Below are positions 1 to 6,739 of a stretch of 7,007 nt of DNA, piece after piece (within the stretch, counting starts at the first letter, position 1; each line of letters begins with the position of its first letter). Origin of the DNA: Deltaproteobacteria bacterium. GTDB lineage: Bacteria > Desulfobacterota > Syntrophia > Syntrophales > UBA2210. The notes below the pieces were generated by a model. The model was not told the origin of the DNA. It did no database searches and saw only the letters and a list, made by a program, of their open reading frames with translations. The stretch is taken from positions 1 through 7,007 of the forward strand of contig DSBH01000013.1 of the NCBI GenBank assembly GCA_011056825.1, in the 5' to 3' direction. The translations under genes and the position numbers were made by a program.

Positions 1-111
1 GTCAGTCATAGCAGTAAAAACGCTTTCGGTGCGGATTATCGGCCAGCAGTAGACTCCAAAATCCTGAAAAAATTTGCCCCGAAGGGGGAACACTGGGGAA
101 TAGGCGATTAT
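1..111 (-). pseudogene. Probable frameshifted continuation of the GT2 glycosyltransferase, running off the left edge
   Basis: Directly at the TAA that ends the GT2 frame, the frame offset by one base back (-1) is open from 111 to the edge, 37 residues without a stop. It begins IIAYSPVFPLRGKFF and continues QDFGVYCWPIIRTESVF, which reads like an ordinary globular GT2 C-terminal half. Upstream, this frame is closed by TGA immediately before (112-114), so the shift must lie within a few bases of 110-113. One extra A there would turn GAA-TAA-TCG into GAA-ATA-ATC and restore one long frame. No slippery heptamer suits programmed slippage, so a one-base deletion or a sequencing or assembly error is more likely. 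A second frame is also open over most of this stretch (stop at 2-4), so this reading is probable rather than certain. Confidence 0.55.
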
Positions 112-674
112 TCAAAGCTCTCCAATTGTCTGCGAAAAAGTCCGTAAAACAGGTTTGCCTTGCCTCCCCGGCCTGACTGAAGAAAAAACAGCAGCCGCCT
201 TACGAGAGCCGGGTTCCTCGTAAACTGTTTCATCTTTGAATAAAAATCCGGGTAGTAGCGAACCGGTTTCCCCGTTTCCAGTACGGCGATGAAATTGCAG
301 AAAGCCATGGGAGATTCCGGATGCGCGGTCAACAGGGCTGAAAGTTCCTCAACAAAACCGGGTTCGCGCCAGTCATCATCGGAGGCCCACATGAAGTAGT
401 CGCCCGTTGCCTTGTCGAGAACAAATTGAAAGTTATGTTCAGCGCCGTAATTTTCCGCTTGGCGGTAGTATTGAATCCGCCCGTCTCGCGACATGAATTC
501 ATGAACCACTTTTTCCACATCATCGCCCGGAGAAGCGTTGTCCGAAACGATTATTTCCAGATGGGGATACGTTTGTTCAACAATGGCCGTGAGCGCCCGG
601 CGTAGTTCCTGCGGCCTGTTGTAAACGGGCATGCCGATGCTGACTCTGGGTACACTGTCTCGCCGGAAATTCAT
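108..674 (-). CDS. GT2 family glycosyltransferase, N-terminal part, ended early by an apparent frameshift
   Basis: The frame encodes 188 residues starting 19 nt after the flippase stop. The N-terminal half is a classic GT-A fold of family GT2: VSIGMPVYNRP at 11-21, QTYPHLEIIVSDNAS at 34-48 for nucleotide binding, and GDYFMWASDDDW at 91-102 with the metal-binding DxD-type acidic cluster. FYGLFRRQLESFE at 176-188 belongs to the acceptor-side half, and the frame then stops at TAA (108-110). Proteins of this kind usually run to around 300 residues, so the C-terminal part is missing from this frame. It appears to continue in another frame to the left edge (see the separate entry). There is no signal peptide; it should act on the cytoplasmic face of the inner membrane, adding a sugar to the lipid-linked unit. 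The ribosome binding site is weak (AGAGAA, 8 nt before the ATG). Donor and linkage cannot be predicted. Confidence 0.85.
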   Translation of the reverse strand: MNFRRDSVPRVSIGMPVYNRPQELRRALTAIVEQTYPHLEIIVSDNASPGDDVEKVVHEFMSRDGRIQYYRQAENYGAEHNFQFVLDKATGDYFMWASDDDWREPGFVEELSALLTAHPESPMAFCNFIAVLETGKPVRYYPDFYSKMKQFTRNPALVRRLLFFLQSGRGGKANLFYGLFRRQLESFE

Positions 675-693
675 GATTACGGTTCTCTGTTTT

Positions 694-2199
694 TCAGGTT
701 GCTCTGTATTGAGTCAATCTACCGATAATAAAATCTCTCGCGGCCGGCGTGATCGCCATCGTCAACAGGAGTGTCATACCGGAGATCACTACAAGTAGCG
801 AGACCATCATCGTTTGGGACATCGCGTCGCTAATCAGCAGTCTGCCCGCCCCGGCAGTGGCAAATGCCACAATCAATGGAAACCCAACGTCTTTTATATA
901 CCAGGAGCGTTTTTCACTGACCAGAAGGCGGCGATGCATGAATTGAATCGCAACAAGAACGTAACCGCTGTTAAGAACAACCCAGACGATGGCGGCGCCT
1001 ACCGCGCCGTATTGCCATGTCATCAGGATCGTCAGTGGGACAAGCGTGACCACCGCGAAAAGGTTGACATAAAACGCGAGTTTCGTCCACCCGTGTGCCA
1101 ATTGCAACGCGTAGGGCATGTTCATCAAACCGTTGAGAGCCGTACCGATAATCAGAATACCGACGAGAACATGAGCGTTTTCTGCCGTCGTCTGGCTCTG
1201 TGTCCATAAAAGTAGAATTTCGTAGGCGAAAAAAGCTATGATCGCAGTGACCGGCAGTATCAGAGCCGACATTAATTGGCAGACTTTGTGATAAAGACTC
1301 TTCAAATTTTCTTCGTCTTGCAGCGATACCAACTGAGTCAGCCGTGGATAGACGGCATTGAATAAAGGACCGACCAACCGGTACAGCGTCGAAGCCACCA
1401 TCCACGCAAGTGTGTAATAGCCGAACATTTCAAGCGGCAACATTTTGCTCAGAATAATTTTATCCGCCTGGGTAAGCAGTGTTCCCAGAATGGAAATTCC
1501 ACTCATGCCGGCTGCAAAACGCCAAACACCCAATAACAGATCTCCTCGAAATGAAGGTTTTTGGGAGGACTTCGGCAGGCTTCGCCAGAGAAAGCTCCAC
1601 ATCATCAGGACATGAAGAATACTCACCATGATCTGCCAGATGAAAAAGGCGTAAATTGTCGGTGCGACAAGCCATAGGACGAGAACCGCGCCGAACCAGC
1701 GAAACGTTGCGATGGTACTGTTTACAACATTCAGAAGAACCTGACGCTGAAGTCCCGTCAACCCGCCTGCGTAAAAGCTGACGGGCCATTGAACGGCAAT
1801 CGCGAGTCCCATGATCAACATGGCCCGCTGCACAACCTCCGGTGACAACCGATCAGGCTTGACCCAGTAATGGGCTATGTAAGGCGACAGGATCATGACG
1901 ACCAGGGCGATAATCACGGCAATAGACCAGTAAATGGCCTCCATGCTGCGGACGAGATCTCGCATCTCCTGCTCTTTGTCGGGAAGCGCGGACAGACGGG
2001 CCATTTCTCTGTTGACCGTTGCCCCCAGTCCCACATCAAGGAGGAGAAACAGCGCCTGAAGCGTGATAAAAACTCCGATAAGCCCATAAGCCTCCATCCC
2101 CAGAAATTTTATGTACAGGGAGATAAAGAGCAGCGCCATCAGAGCCTGCCAGAAACTGCCCAGGAAGTTGGCCGTTATGTTTTTTTTGAGGAGTGTCAT
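694..2199 (-). CDS. Wzx-like polysaccharide flippase, MOP superfamily
   Basis: The 501-residue protein is strongly hydrophobic with about 12-14 membrane segments along its length, for example near residues 10-33, 37-62, 88-113, 126-147 and 154-204, and again through the C-terminal half. This is the usual size and topology of Wzx proteins in the inner membrane, which flip undecaprenyl-diphosphate-linked repeat units to the periplasm. The short block TQADKIILSKML followed by FGYYTLAW, about midway, is typical of this group, as is the N-terminal ARLSALP region after the second segment. It begins 32 nt after the CmcI-family gene. I see no good ribosome binding site before the ATG at 2197-2199, although the N terminus MTLLKKNITANFLGSFWQ looks natural. 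Its presence suggests a Wzx/Wzy-dependent route, but no Wzy polymerase is in the window. The symbol is left empty because sequence similarity among Wzx proteins is low. Confidence 0.88.
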   Translation of the reverse strand: MTLLKKNITANFLGSFWQALMALLFISLYIKFLGMEAYGLIGVFITLQALFLLLDVGLGATVNREMARLSALPDKEQEMRDLVRSMEAIYWSIAVIIALVVMILSPYIAHYWVKPDRLSPEVVQRAMLIMGLAIAVQWPVSFYAGGLTGLQRQVLLNVVNSTIATFRWFGAVLVLWLVAPTIYAFFIWQIMVSILHVLMMWSFLWRSLPKSSQKPSFRGDLLLGVWRFAAGMSGISILGTLLTQADKIILSKMLPLEMFGYYTLAWMVASTLYRLVGPLFNAVYPRLTQLVSLQDEENLKSLYHKVCQLMSALILPVTAIIAFFAYEILLLWTQSQTTAENAHVLVGILIIGTALNGLMNMPYALQLAHGWTKLAFYVNLFAVVTLVPLTILMTWQYGAVGAAIVWVVLNSGYVLVAIQFMHRRLLVSEKRSWYIKDVGFPLIVAFATAGAGRLLISDAMSQTMMVSLLVVISGMTLLLTMAITPAARDFIIGRLTQYRAT

Positions 2200-2231
2200 A
2201 CGTAAAAGGGCATGGAGCTAAGGTTGTGCAA

Positions 2232-3032
2232 TCATAATCGTTTCAGATATCCCTCGGGAGCGACCGTGATAAGAAGCTTGTGTTCGATCGTGCGGTCGAT
2301 TTCAAAATGAAGAGGGGCTCCGTCGGCGGCTGTGCGCTCTTCCTCTCCCAGGCGTCGCAGGTACTCCCGGACTGCTGTTTTTGGATTATTCCCCCGATCC
2401 CAGGGGCGATCCGGATAGGAACCTTCCGGCAGATCCTCGATGATTGTGTCGAACACGACGCAGTAACTTCCCCTGCTTGTCAGGGGGGCGTACGCCTCTA
2501 ACTCGGCCAGTACGTGGTCATGAGTATGATTTGAATCCATGCAAATAAATACCCGTTTGTAATCAAGCGCGTAACGGTAGACTTGTTCGATCGTCTCCGG
2601 CGCGATGCTGTCTCCTTCGATCATGTCGATCCGGTGAACCATGGGATGGGCCTCGATCGCGGCACGGTTGTGAGAGCGTATATCGATATCGAGACCCAGG
2701 ACGCGGCGTCGGGAGTTTTGCGGATCAAGCGTCGTCCCCGTTTCGACTGCTTCACAATAATCGAGCAGGGCAAGCAGGGAAGCACTCATGATAAGCGACC
2801 CGCCATGGGCGATGCCGGTTTCAATAATAAGATCGGGTTTTACCTGCCATACCAGTTCCTGCAGCGCGATCATGTCCTGGGGATATTGTATAATGGGACG
2901 GCCGAGCCAGGAATAATTGTATGAATAAAGAGCGTTTATTGATAGATTTGTAAAGTGTAGTGCCGCATCCAACAAAGGGCCGTTATGCTGATTTGCCTTG
3001 ATTCTTGTCAGGACTTCCTGCTCAAAATTCAT
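2232..3032 (-). CDS. CmcI-family (cephalosporin hydroxylase family) SAM-dependent methyltransferase
   Basis: The 266-residue protein matches the CmcI family (Pfam type PF04989), named after a cephamycin enzyme but common in polysaccharide clusters, where members are thought to be O-methyltransferases. Visible blocks are the SAM-binding loop IETGIAHGGSLI at 70-81, LGLDIDIRSHNRAAIEAHP at 112-130, EGDS at 139-142, CMDSNHTHDHVLAEL at 164-178 and DRPWDRGNNPKTAV at 208-221. The acidic and His-rich part of MDSNHTHDH, with D195 downstream, corresponds to the metal-binding region of the family. No signal peptide or membrane segment is seen, so it should act in the cytoplasm on a sugar nucleotide or a lipid-linked sugar. 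The gene starts 11 nt inside the end of the preceding methyltransferase gene, with its ribosome binding site also inside it. The real substrate is unknown; the hydroxylase name should not be taken as activity. Confidence 0.87.
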   Translation of the reverse strand: MNFEQEVLTRIKANQHNGPLLDAALHFTNLSINALYSYNYSWLGRPIIQYPQDMIALQELVWQVKPDLIIETGIAHGGSLIMSASLLALLDYCEAVETGTTLDPQNSRRRVLGLDIDIRSHNRAAIEAHPMVHRIDMIEGDSIAPETIEQVYRYALDYKRVFICMDSNHTHDHVLAELEAYAPLTSRGSYCVVFDTIIEDLPEGSYPDRPWDRGNNPKTAVREYLRRLGEEERTAADGAPLHFEIDRTIEHKLLITVAPEGYLKRL

Positions 3033-4098
3033 TTTCATCCACCTTATAGTACGTCAGTTTGTTGCCCGCCAGGGACCTGATTTCTTCAAAATAGTTTGAA
3101 TTCATAACGAAAACCGCATCACCCGGGTTTGCCTGCGCGAGACCATCGGCGGGTGACAGGACCGGCAGGGCGGTTGCCGGCAGATATTGTCCCTGTTTTG
3201 CCGGATTGATATCGATAACCACATCCGGTGTAACCTTCCACTTGCGGAGAAGAAGGAAGGAAAAAATAACTCCTTTAGAGGATGCTCCCCAGACAATAAA
3301 ATTTTTTGGGGATCCGGTTTTCATCAGTTCAGCCGTTCGATCGATACCTGCCGCAAAATCACCAGGGAAAACTATGTGTTGAAAGTGTGTTCGCGGAGAA
3401 TCGCGCAACGTGGCGAGATCGGCAATGACATAAAGGTATTGGCCGCCGAATGTTTTTCCCGATTCCAGTATGTTTTCGAAAAAACGGGGAAAATCTGAGA
3501 GTCTGAAATAGTTGACATGCTCATAATAAATGTCGAACCAGGCTTTGTGACACAGAATCCAGTCGAGGCAAGGAACTTCAATATACACGAGTCCCTTTCC
3601 TCCATTGGCATTCCGAACGGTCCAAAGAAACTGTAAGGGGTCGGGAATGTGTTCGAGGACATGGCGTAGAATGATGGCGTCGCCCGATATACCCAGGTGA
3701 TGAGAAAAAACATCTTTCACGACATAACGGGAATGTCCTTCATACGCAGGGTCCACTCCTGTTATTGAAAAACCTCGAGATCTCATGAGTTCAAGAAACG
3801 TTCCCTTACCGCATCCGATTTCAAGTATCGACATCCCGCTGAAATAACGTCCAATGATTGCAGCCGTTTCTTCAAGATGATCCCGGAATGACTGGGAGTA
3901 TCCCTGCTCGTTCTGATAATTCTCATCGTAGTGCATGAGATCCGGATCAAACGAGCTGTTGTGCACGATGCCTGTCACGGTATCCTGTTCAAGCCTGATA
4001 TTACCCCGGGGGCAGCTCAGGGCCTCTGCCGCGTTCCCGTATACACGGTTCTGTGAAACGGGGAAGTCGTCCATCGCATAGAGAATAGTACGGTTCAT
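3022..4098 (-). CDS. SAM-dependent methyltransferase with C-terminal Methyltransf_14 domain and degenerate zinc site
   Basis: The 358-residue protein shares the architecture of the zinc C-methyltransferase two genes upstream. The core has SAM motif I ILEIGCGKGTFLELM at 91-105, an acidic residue at 116 (GVDP), RHVLEHIPDP at 145-154 and EVP at 174-176. YYEHVNYF at 191-198 stands where the paralogue has YHEHYSYL. The C-terminal domain shows FIVWGASSKGVIFSFLL near 267-283 and DINPAKQGQYLP near 296-307. The N-terminal region keeps a domain-like pattern (GIVHNSSFDPDLMHYDENY near 43-61) but has only one cysteine, C29, so the four-Cys zinc site is gone. I chose the ATG at 4096-4098 because it overlaps the upstream stop as TAATG; the upstream ATG at 4140 would give a 43-nt overlap. 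The ribosome binding site is weak (AAAGAA), consistent with coupling. Function: probably methylates a sugar or a sugar nucleotide; C- versus O-methylation cannot be told. Confidence 0.82.
   Translation of the reverse strand: MNRTILYAMDDFPVSQNRVYGNAAEALSCPRGNIRLEQDTVTGIVHNSSFDPDLMHYDENYQNEQGYSQSFRDHLEETAAIIGRYFSGMSILEIGCGKGTFLELMRSRGFSITGVDPAYEGHSRYVVKDVFSHHLGISGDAIILRHVLEHIPDPLQFLWTVRNANGGKGLVYIEVPCLDWILCHKAWFDIYYEHVNYFRLSDFPRFFENILESGKTFGGQYLYVIADLATLRDSPRTHFQHIVFPGDFAAGIDRTAELMKTGSPKNFIVWGASSKGVIFSFLLLRKWKVTPDVVIDINPAKQGQYLPATALPVLSPADGLAQANPGDAVFVMNSNYFEEIRSLAGNKLTYYKVDENEF
3039..3045 (-). promoter_or_regulatory. Ribosome binding site that selects the start of the CmcI-family gene
   Basis: AAGGTGG on the minus strand ends 6 nt before the ATG at 3030-3032 but directly abuts the ATG at 3036-3038. 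Correct spacing therefore supports the second ATG, giving a protein starting MNFEQE rather than MKMNFEQE. Confidence 0.65.
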
Positions 4099-4943
4099 TA
4101 TTTCTTTATCAGACGCTGCAGGCGTGTCGGGTCTCCCCAAAAGGCCATGGGTTCATAATCCGGGTAAGGATAATGGCCGAGATTCAGCCGCAGGTTTTTC
4201 CCCCGCCGCTCCAGATGGTCCTCGACGAGACTTCTCACGGAGCGGGGACAACCGTTGCAGATATTAACGATTCCGTCGAACGTGCGGTGTTCTAGAATAG
4301 CGGCGAGATAATCAGCTGCCTGATCTATGGACAGATAATCGCGCAGTTGCTCGCCACCGGACATATCAAATACGGAGTCGCCCTCTTCAATCGCCCGATC
4401 CAACTGAGCAAGCAGGCTGTTCGGATTCTGTCCTTCACCGTAGAGGTAAAACAACCGCGCCCACTTCAGGTTGAAAGGTGTTTCTGCTTGCAGCATTTGC
4501 AGAAATTTGCGCAGCGTATCCTTTGCCAGGGCGTAGGGTATTTCGGGCCGGGTCGCCATTGTTTCTTTCAGAATGCCCGACCGCATGCCGTATTCGAGAC
4601 AGGTTCCCGTAACCAGTATATGGCCGTATCCATCCGCGACAAGAGATTTAAGAAAGCGGTAATCAGCGGGAAGATTGACCTCGTAGTGAAAGAGTTCCTT
4701 GTAATTGGGCAAGCCGGGCCATGCAAGATGGGCTACAATATCTGCGTCGCCGAAAATTTCCCGGGGAGAGGATGTAAGATTGTGAATGTCACAGGATACG
4801 AATCGGCATTTGTCGTACCACGGCATGGTTTTAATCCTGTTTTCATCACGATCCACCGCGGTTATGCTGTGGCCACGCGAAAGCAATGCCGAAACAAGAT
4901 GATGTCCCACAAATCCTGCGGCTCCTGTAACAATAATATTCAT
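4098..4943 (-). CDS. RfbJ-like NAD(P)-dependent sugar 4-ketoreductase/epimerase (extended SDR)
   Basis: This 281-residue cytoplasmic protein begins with the nucleotide-binding loop GAAGFVG at 7-13. The SDR catalytic residues are visible: TGTCLEYG at 112-119 supplies the Ser/Thr position and PYALAK at 136-141 supplies Tyr137 and Lys141. Further family blocks are WARLFYLYGEGQNPNSLL near 161-178, MSGGEQLRDYLSID near 194-207 and NLGHYPYPDYEPMAFWGD near 254-271. These resemble the RfbJ-like enzymes of O-antigen clusters, which reduce the 4-keto group of CDP-(di)deoxyhexoses at the end of a pathway. It follows a dehydratase, an epimerase and a C-methyltransferase, so a final 4-keto reduction of the branched CDP-sugar is the natural role, although a C4 epimerase role cannot be excluded. 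Its TAA stop shares one base with the next start (TAATG). Confidence 0.85.
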   Translation of the reverse strand: MNIIVTGAAGFVGHHLVSALLSRGHSITAVDRDENRIKTMPWYDKCRFVSCDIHNLTSSPREIFGDADIVAHLAWPGLPNYKELFHYEVNLPADYRFLKSLVADGYGHILVTGTCLEYGMRSGILKETMATRPEIPYALAKDTLRKFLQMLQAETPFNLKWARLFYLYGEGQNPNSLLAQLDRAIEEGDSVFDMSGGEQLRDYLSIDQAADYLAAILEHRTFDGIVNICNGCPRSVRSLVEDHLERRGKNLRLNLGHYPYPDYEPMAFWGDPTRLQRLIKK

Positions 4944-6166
4944 CGCAACATCTCCATCTCCGGCACGGCTACGGCGAAGCCTCCTCCCCATTCCTTCACG
5001 TAGTCATGCTGTTCAACGATTTCACCGGCTATATTCCAGGGTAAAATCAAAATGGTGTCCGGTTTTTGTTCTTTCAGAACCTCGGGTGAAACGATTGGAA
5101 TATGGCTCCCCGGGAGGAATTTGCCCTGCTTCGAGGGGGCCGCATCACAGACATACGATATGAGATCGGGCTTGATCCCGGCATAATTTAGAAGCGTGTT
5201 TCCTTTCGCCGCCGCGCCGTATGCCGCCACCTTTTTTCCCAGGCGTTTCTGTTCGATAAGAAACAAAACCAGGTCATCCTTTATATGCGCCGCCCTTTTT
5301 TGAAAAGCTCGCACGGTCTCAGGTTTCCGAAGACCGTGCCGTTCTTCTTCTGCGATAATTGCCGAAACCGCTTCCGTGGTCGGTCGGGGATCTCCCGTGT
5401 GACAGCCGTATACGCGAAGGCTGCCCCCATGAGTGGACAGTTCTTCTACATCAAAAACCCTTAACCCTTCAGATTTAAAGATTCGAGTTACCGTAAAGAG
5501 CGACAGGTACGAGTAATGCTCGTGATAAATCGTATCGAACTGAGTCCTCCCGATAAGACGCATGACGTGCGGAAATTCGAGGGTGACAGTCCCGCCGTCC
5601 TTGAGAGCGGCCTTGAGACCGCCGGTAAAATCATTGATATCAGGTACATGGGCGTAGACATTATTGCCGATGATCAGATCGGCCTGCCTGCCCTGCCGGG
5701 CAAGTTCTTTTCCCAAAGCGGTTCCGAAAAATTCCCGCATCACGGGGATGCTCAACTTTTCCGCCGCGTCCGCAGTACCTCCCGTGGGCTCGATACCGAG
5801 GCACGGAATACCGGCGGCAACAAAGTTCTTAAGCAGGTAGCCGTCGTTGGAGGCTATTTCAATAACGAAGCTCTGTTCGTCAAGATTCAGACGTTTTCTG
5901 ATCATGGAACTGTAACGGGCCGCGTGATCAAGCCAGCTTGTCGATGTGGAAGAAAAATAGGCGTAGTCGTCGCGGAAAAGCTCGTCGGCCGGGGTATAAT
6001 CCTCAGTCTGAACCAGGCCGCAGTTTTCACAGGCAAACACTTTCAGCGGAAAATAAAATTCGGGTTTATGCAGATCCTCTGCGCTAAGGTAAGCATTCGA
6101 CGGCGGCGCGAACCCGAGATCGATAAACACGTGTTTCAGGAAGTTCTTGCAGTGACGACACTTCAT
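4940..6166 (-). CDS. Zinc-binding NDP-sugar C-methyltransferase (TcaB9/TylCIII type)
   Basis: This 408-residue protein has the three-part layout of SAM-dependent sugar C-methyltransferases. An N-terminal zinc-binding domain (Methyltransf_13 type) carries C3-x2-C6 and C46-x2-C49. A class I methyltransferase core has motif VIEIASNDGYLLKNF at 101-115, NNVYAHVPD at 168-176 and EFPH at 197-200. A C-terminal Methyltransf_14 Rossmann-like domain has AAYGAAAKGNTLLNYAG and PSKQGKFLPGSHIPI. The segment YHEHYSYLS at 214-222 matches the catalytic Tyr/Glu/His patch described for TcaB9, which methylates C3 of a 4-keto sugar after deprotonation next to the ketone. Its place right after a dehydratase and an epimerase fits this: the 4-keto intermediate would be C-methylated, most likely at C3. 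The start at 6166 overlaps the upstream stop as ATGA and the 3' end overlaps the next start in the same way. Family assignment is firm; the substrate and the methylated carbon are inferred. Confidence 0.9.
   Translation of the reverse strand: MKCRHCKNFLKHVFIDLGFAPPSNAYLSAEDLHKPEFYFPLKVFACENCGLVQTEDYTPADELFRDDYAYFSSTSTSWLDHAARYSSMIRKRLNLDEQSFVIEIASNDGYLLKNFVAAGIPCLGIEPTGGTADAAEKLSIPVMREFFGTALGKELARQGRQADLIIGNNVYAHVPDINDFTGGLKAALKDGGTVTLEFPHVMRLIGRTQFDTIYHEHYSYLSLFTVTRIFKSEGLRVFDVEELSTHGGSLRVYGCHTGDPRPTTEAVSAIIAEEERHGLRKPETVRAFQKRAAHIKDDLVLFLIEQKRLGKKVAAYGAAAKGNTLLNYAGIKPDLISYVCDAAPSKQGKFLPGSHIPIVSPEVLKEQKPDTILILPWNIAGEIVEQHDYVKEWGGGFAVAVPEMEMLR
4952..4955 (-). promoter_or_regulatory. Ribosome binding site of the SDR gene
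   Basis: GGAG on the minus strand lies 8 nt before the ATG at 4941-4943, within the end of the C-methyltransferase gene. It decides the start: the frame is open upstream to a farther ATG at 4991, but the site, the ATGA overlap and the MNIIVTGAAG N terminus typical of SDR proteins all favour 4943. Confidence 0.6.
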
Positions 6167-6726
6167 GGTGAAATTCCCTGAAAGTCGGGTTGAAGAAAAG
6201 GGTGGGATTTATCTCGATCGGATAGTTCGGTAATCGGCAGAGGCCATTCGATGCCTATAAGAGGATCGTTCACATTGAGCGCACCTTCCGCACGTGGCTC
6301 AAAAGACGCCGTATGAAAATAGAGTAATTCGCAGTCATCGGCCAGCGCCTGAAACCCGTGAGCGAATCCTTCAGGGATTGACAGGCTTTTCAGATTATCC
6401 GCGGTGAGAATTTCTCCATGCCATCGCAAAAACGACGGGGATTCCTTCCTGATGTCAACGGCCACGTCGAATATTGCCCCCCGAAGGCAGGTTATTATCT
6501 TCCACTCGGCATTGGGCGGATGCTGAAAATGCAATCCCCGCGCCGTTCCTTTTTTTCTGGTGAGCGTATGATTGATCTGGACGACTGGTTTGCCAAGACC
6601 CGCTTGGCTGAACTCATCGGCGCAATACAGGCGGCTAAGAAAACCGCGTTCGTCGGAGACAGACGTTCTCTGGATAACCGTCAGGCCTTGGAGAGGTGTT
6701 GCTTTGATGGTAAACCGTTTTTCCAT
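6163..6726 (-). CDS. RmlC/RfbC-like NDP-4-keto-6-deoxyhexose 3,5-epimerase (cupin)
   Basis: The protein is 187 residues, the usual RmlC length. The family epimerises C3 and/or C5 of nucleotide 4-keto-6-deoxyhexoses in the cytoplasm. Active-site positions are present when aligned by eye: RGLHFQ at 63-68 gives the general-base His66, EWKII gives Lys76, FAHGF gives His123, LLYF gives the catalytic Tyr136 (13 residues after the His, as in Salmonella RmlC), and LSDRDK near 168-173 gives the Asp of the His-Asp dyad. The canonical TDYY segment after the catalytic Tyr reads TASF here, so substrate contacts may differ. The enzyme sits directly after rfbG, so its likely substrate is CDP-4-keto-6-deoxyglucose rather than the dTDP-sugar of the rhamnose pathway; that is inference. 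I left the symbol empty because rmlC/rfbC would imply the rhamnose pathway. The stop overlaps the next start as ATGA. Confidence 0.88.
   Translation of the reverse strand: MEKRFTIKATPLQGLTVIQRTSVSDERGFLSRLYCADEFSQAGLGKPVVQINHTLTRKKGTARGLHFQHPPNAEWKIITCLRGAIFDVAVDIRKESPSFLRWHGEILTADNLKSLSIPEGFAHGFQALADDCELLYFHTASFEPRAEGALNVNDPLIGIEWPLPITELSDRDKSHPFLQPDFQGISP
6175..6179 (-). promoter_or_regulatory. Ribosome binding site of the zinc C-methyltransferase gene
   Basis: AGGGA on the minus strand lies 8 nt before the ATG at 6164-6166, inside the end of the RmlC-like gene. Together with the ATGA overlap it supports translational coupling of the two genes. Confidence 0.5.
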
Positions 6727-6734
6727 CGTGGAAT

Positions 6735-6739
6735 TCCTA
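6735..6739 (-). promoter_or_regulatory. Ribosome binding site that fixes the start of the RmlC-like gene
   Basis: On the minus strand TAGGA lies here, with AGGA 8 nt before the ATG at 6724-6726. It overlaps the TAG stop of rfbG, so terminating ribosomes would sit on it. It favours the 6726 start over an upstream in-frame ATG at 6771, which would overlap rfbG by 35 nt and add a 15-residue leader not expected in this family. Confidence 0.6.

Noticed and set aside
61..90. A terminator-like element on the minus strand: a CCCC/GGGG stem with a UUC loop followed by CAAATTTTTT
   Set aside because: The stem has only about four pairs, and it lies inside the probable continuing GT2 reading frame, which fits better as coding sequence. 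If the frameshifted reading is wrong, a weak terminator after a gene end at 108 would be the alternative.
108..113. Programmed -1 ribosomal frameshifting in the GT2 gene
   Set aside because: No X-XXY-YYZ slippery heptamer is present at GAATAATC, so a base loss or a sequence error is the simpler explanation.
2232..3032. Reading the CmcI-family gene as an antibiotic (cephamycin) biosynthesis enzyme
   Set aside because: The family name comes from cephamycin clusters, but all neighbours here are sugar-nucleotide and glycan-export genes, and the family is common in polysaccharide loci.
4098..4140. An N-terminal extension of the second methyltransferase from the ATG at 4140
   Set aside because: It would overlap the SDR gene by 43 nt and encode the low-quality leader MGRPDTPAASDKEI. 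The ATG at 4098 gives a TAATG junction like the other junctions in this operon.
4347..5003. A plus-strand open frame of about 218 codons opposite the SDR gene
   Set aside because: Antisense to a gene with clear NAD-binding and catalytic motifs, with no domain pattern of its own.
5516..6181. A long plus-strand open frame (about 221 codons) opposite the C-methyltransferase
   Set aside because: It lies wholly antisense to a gene with clear motifs and its translation shows no recognisable domain. It is explained by the codon bias of the real gene.
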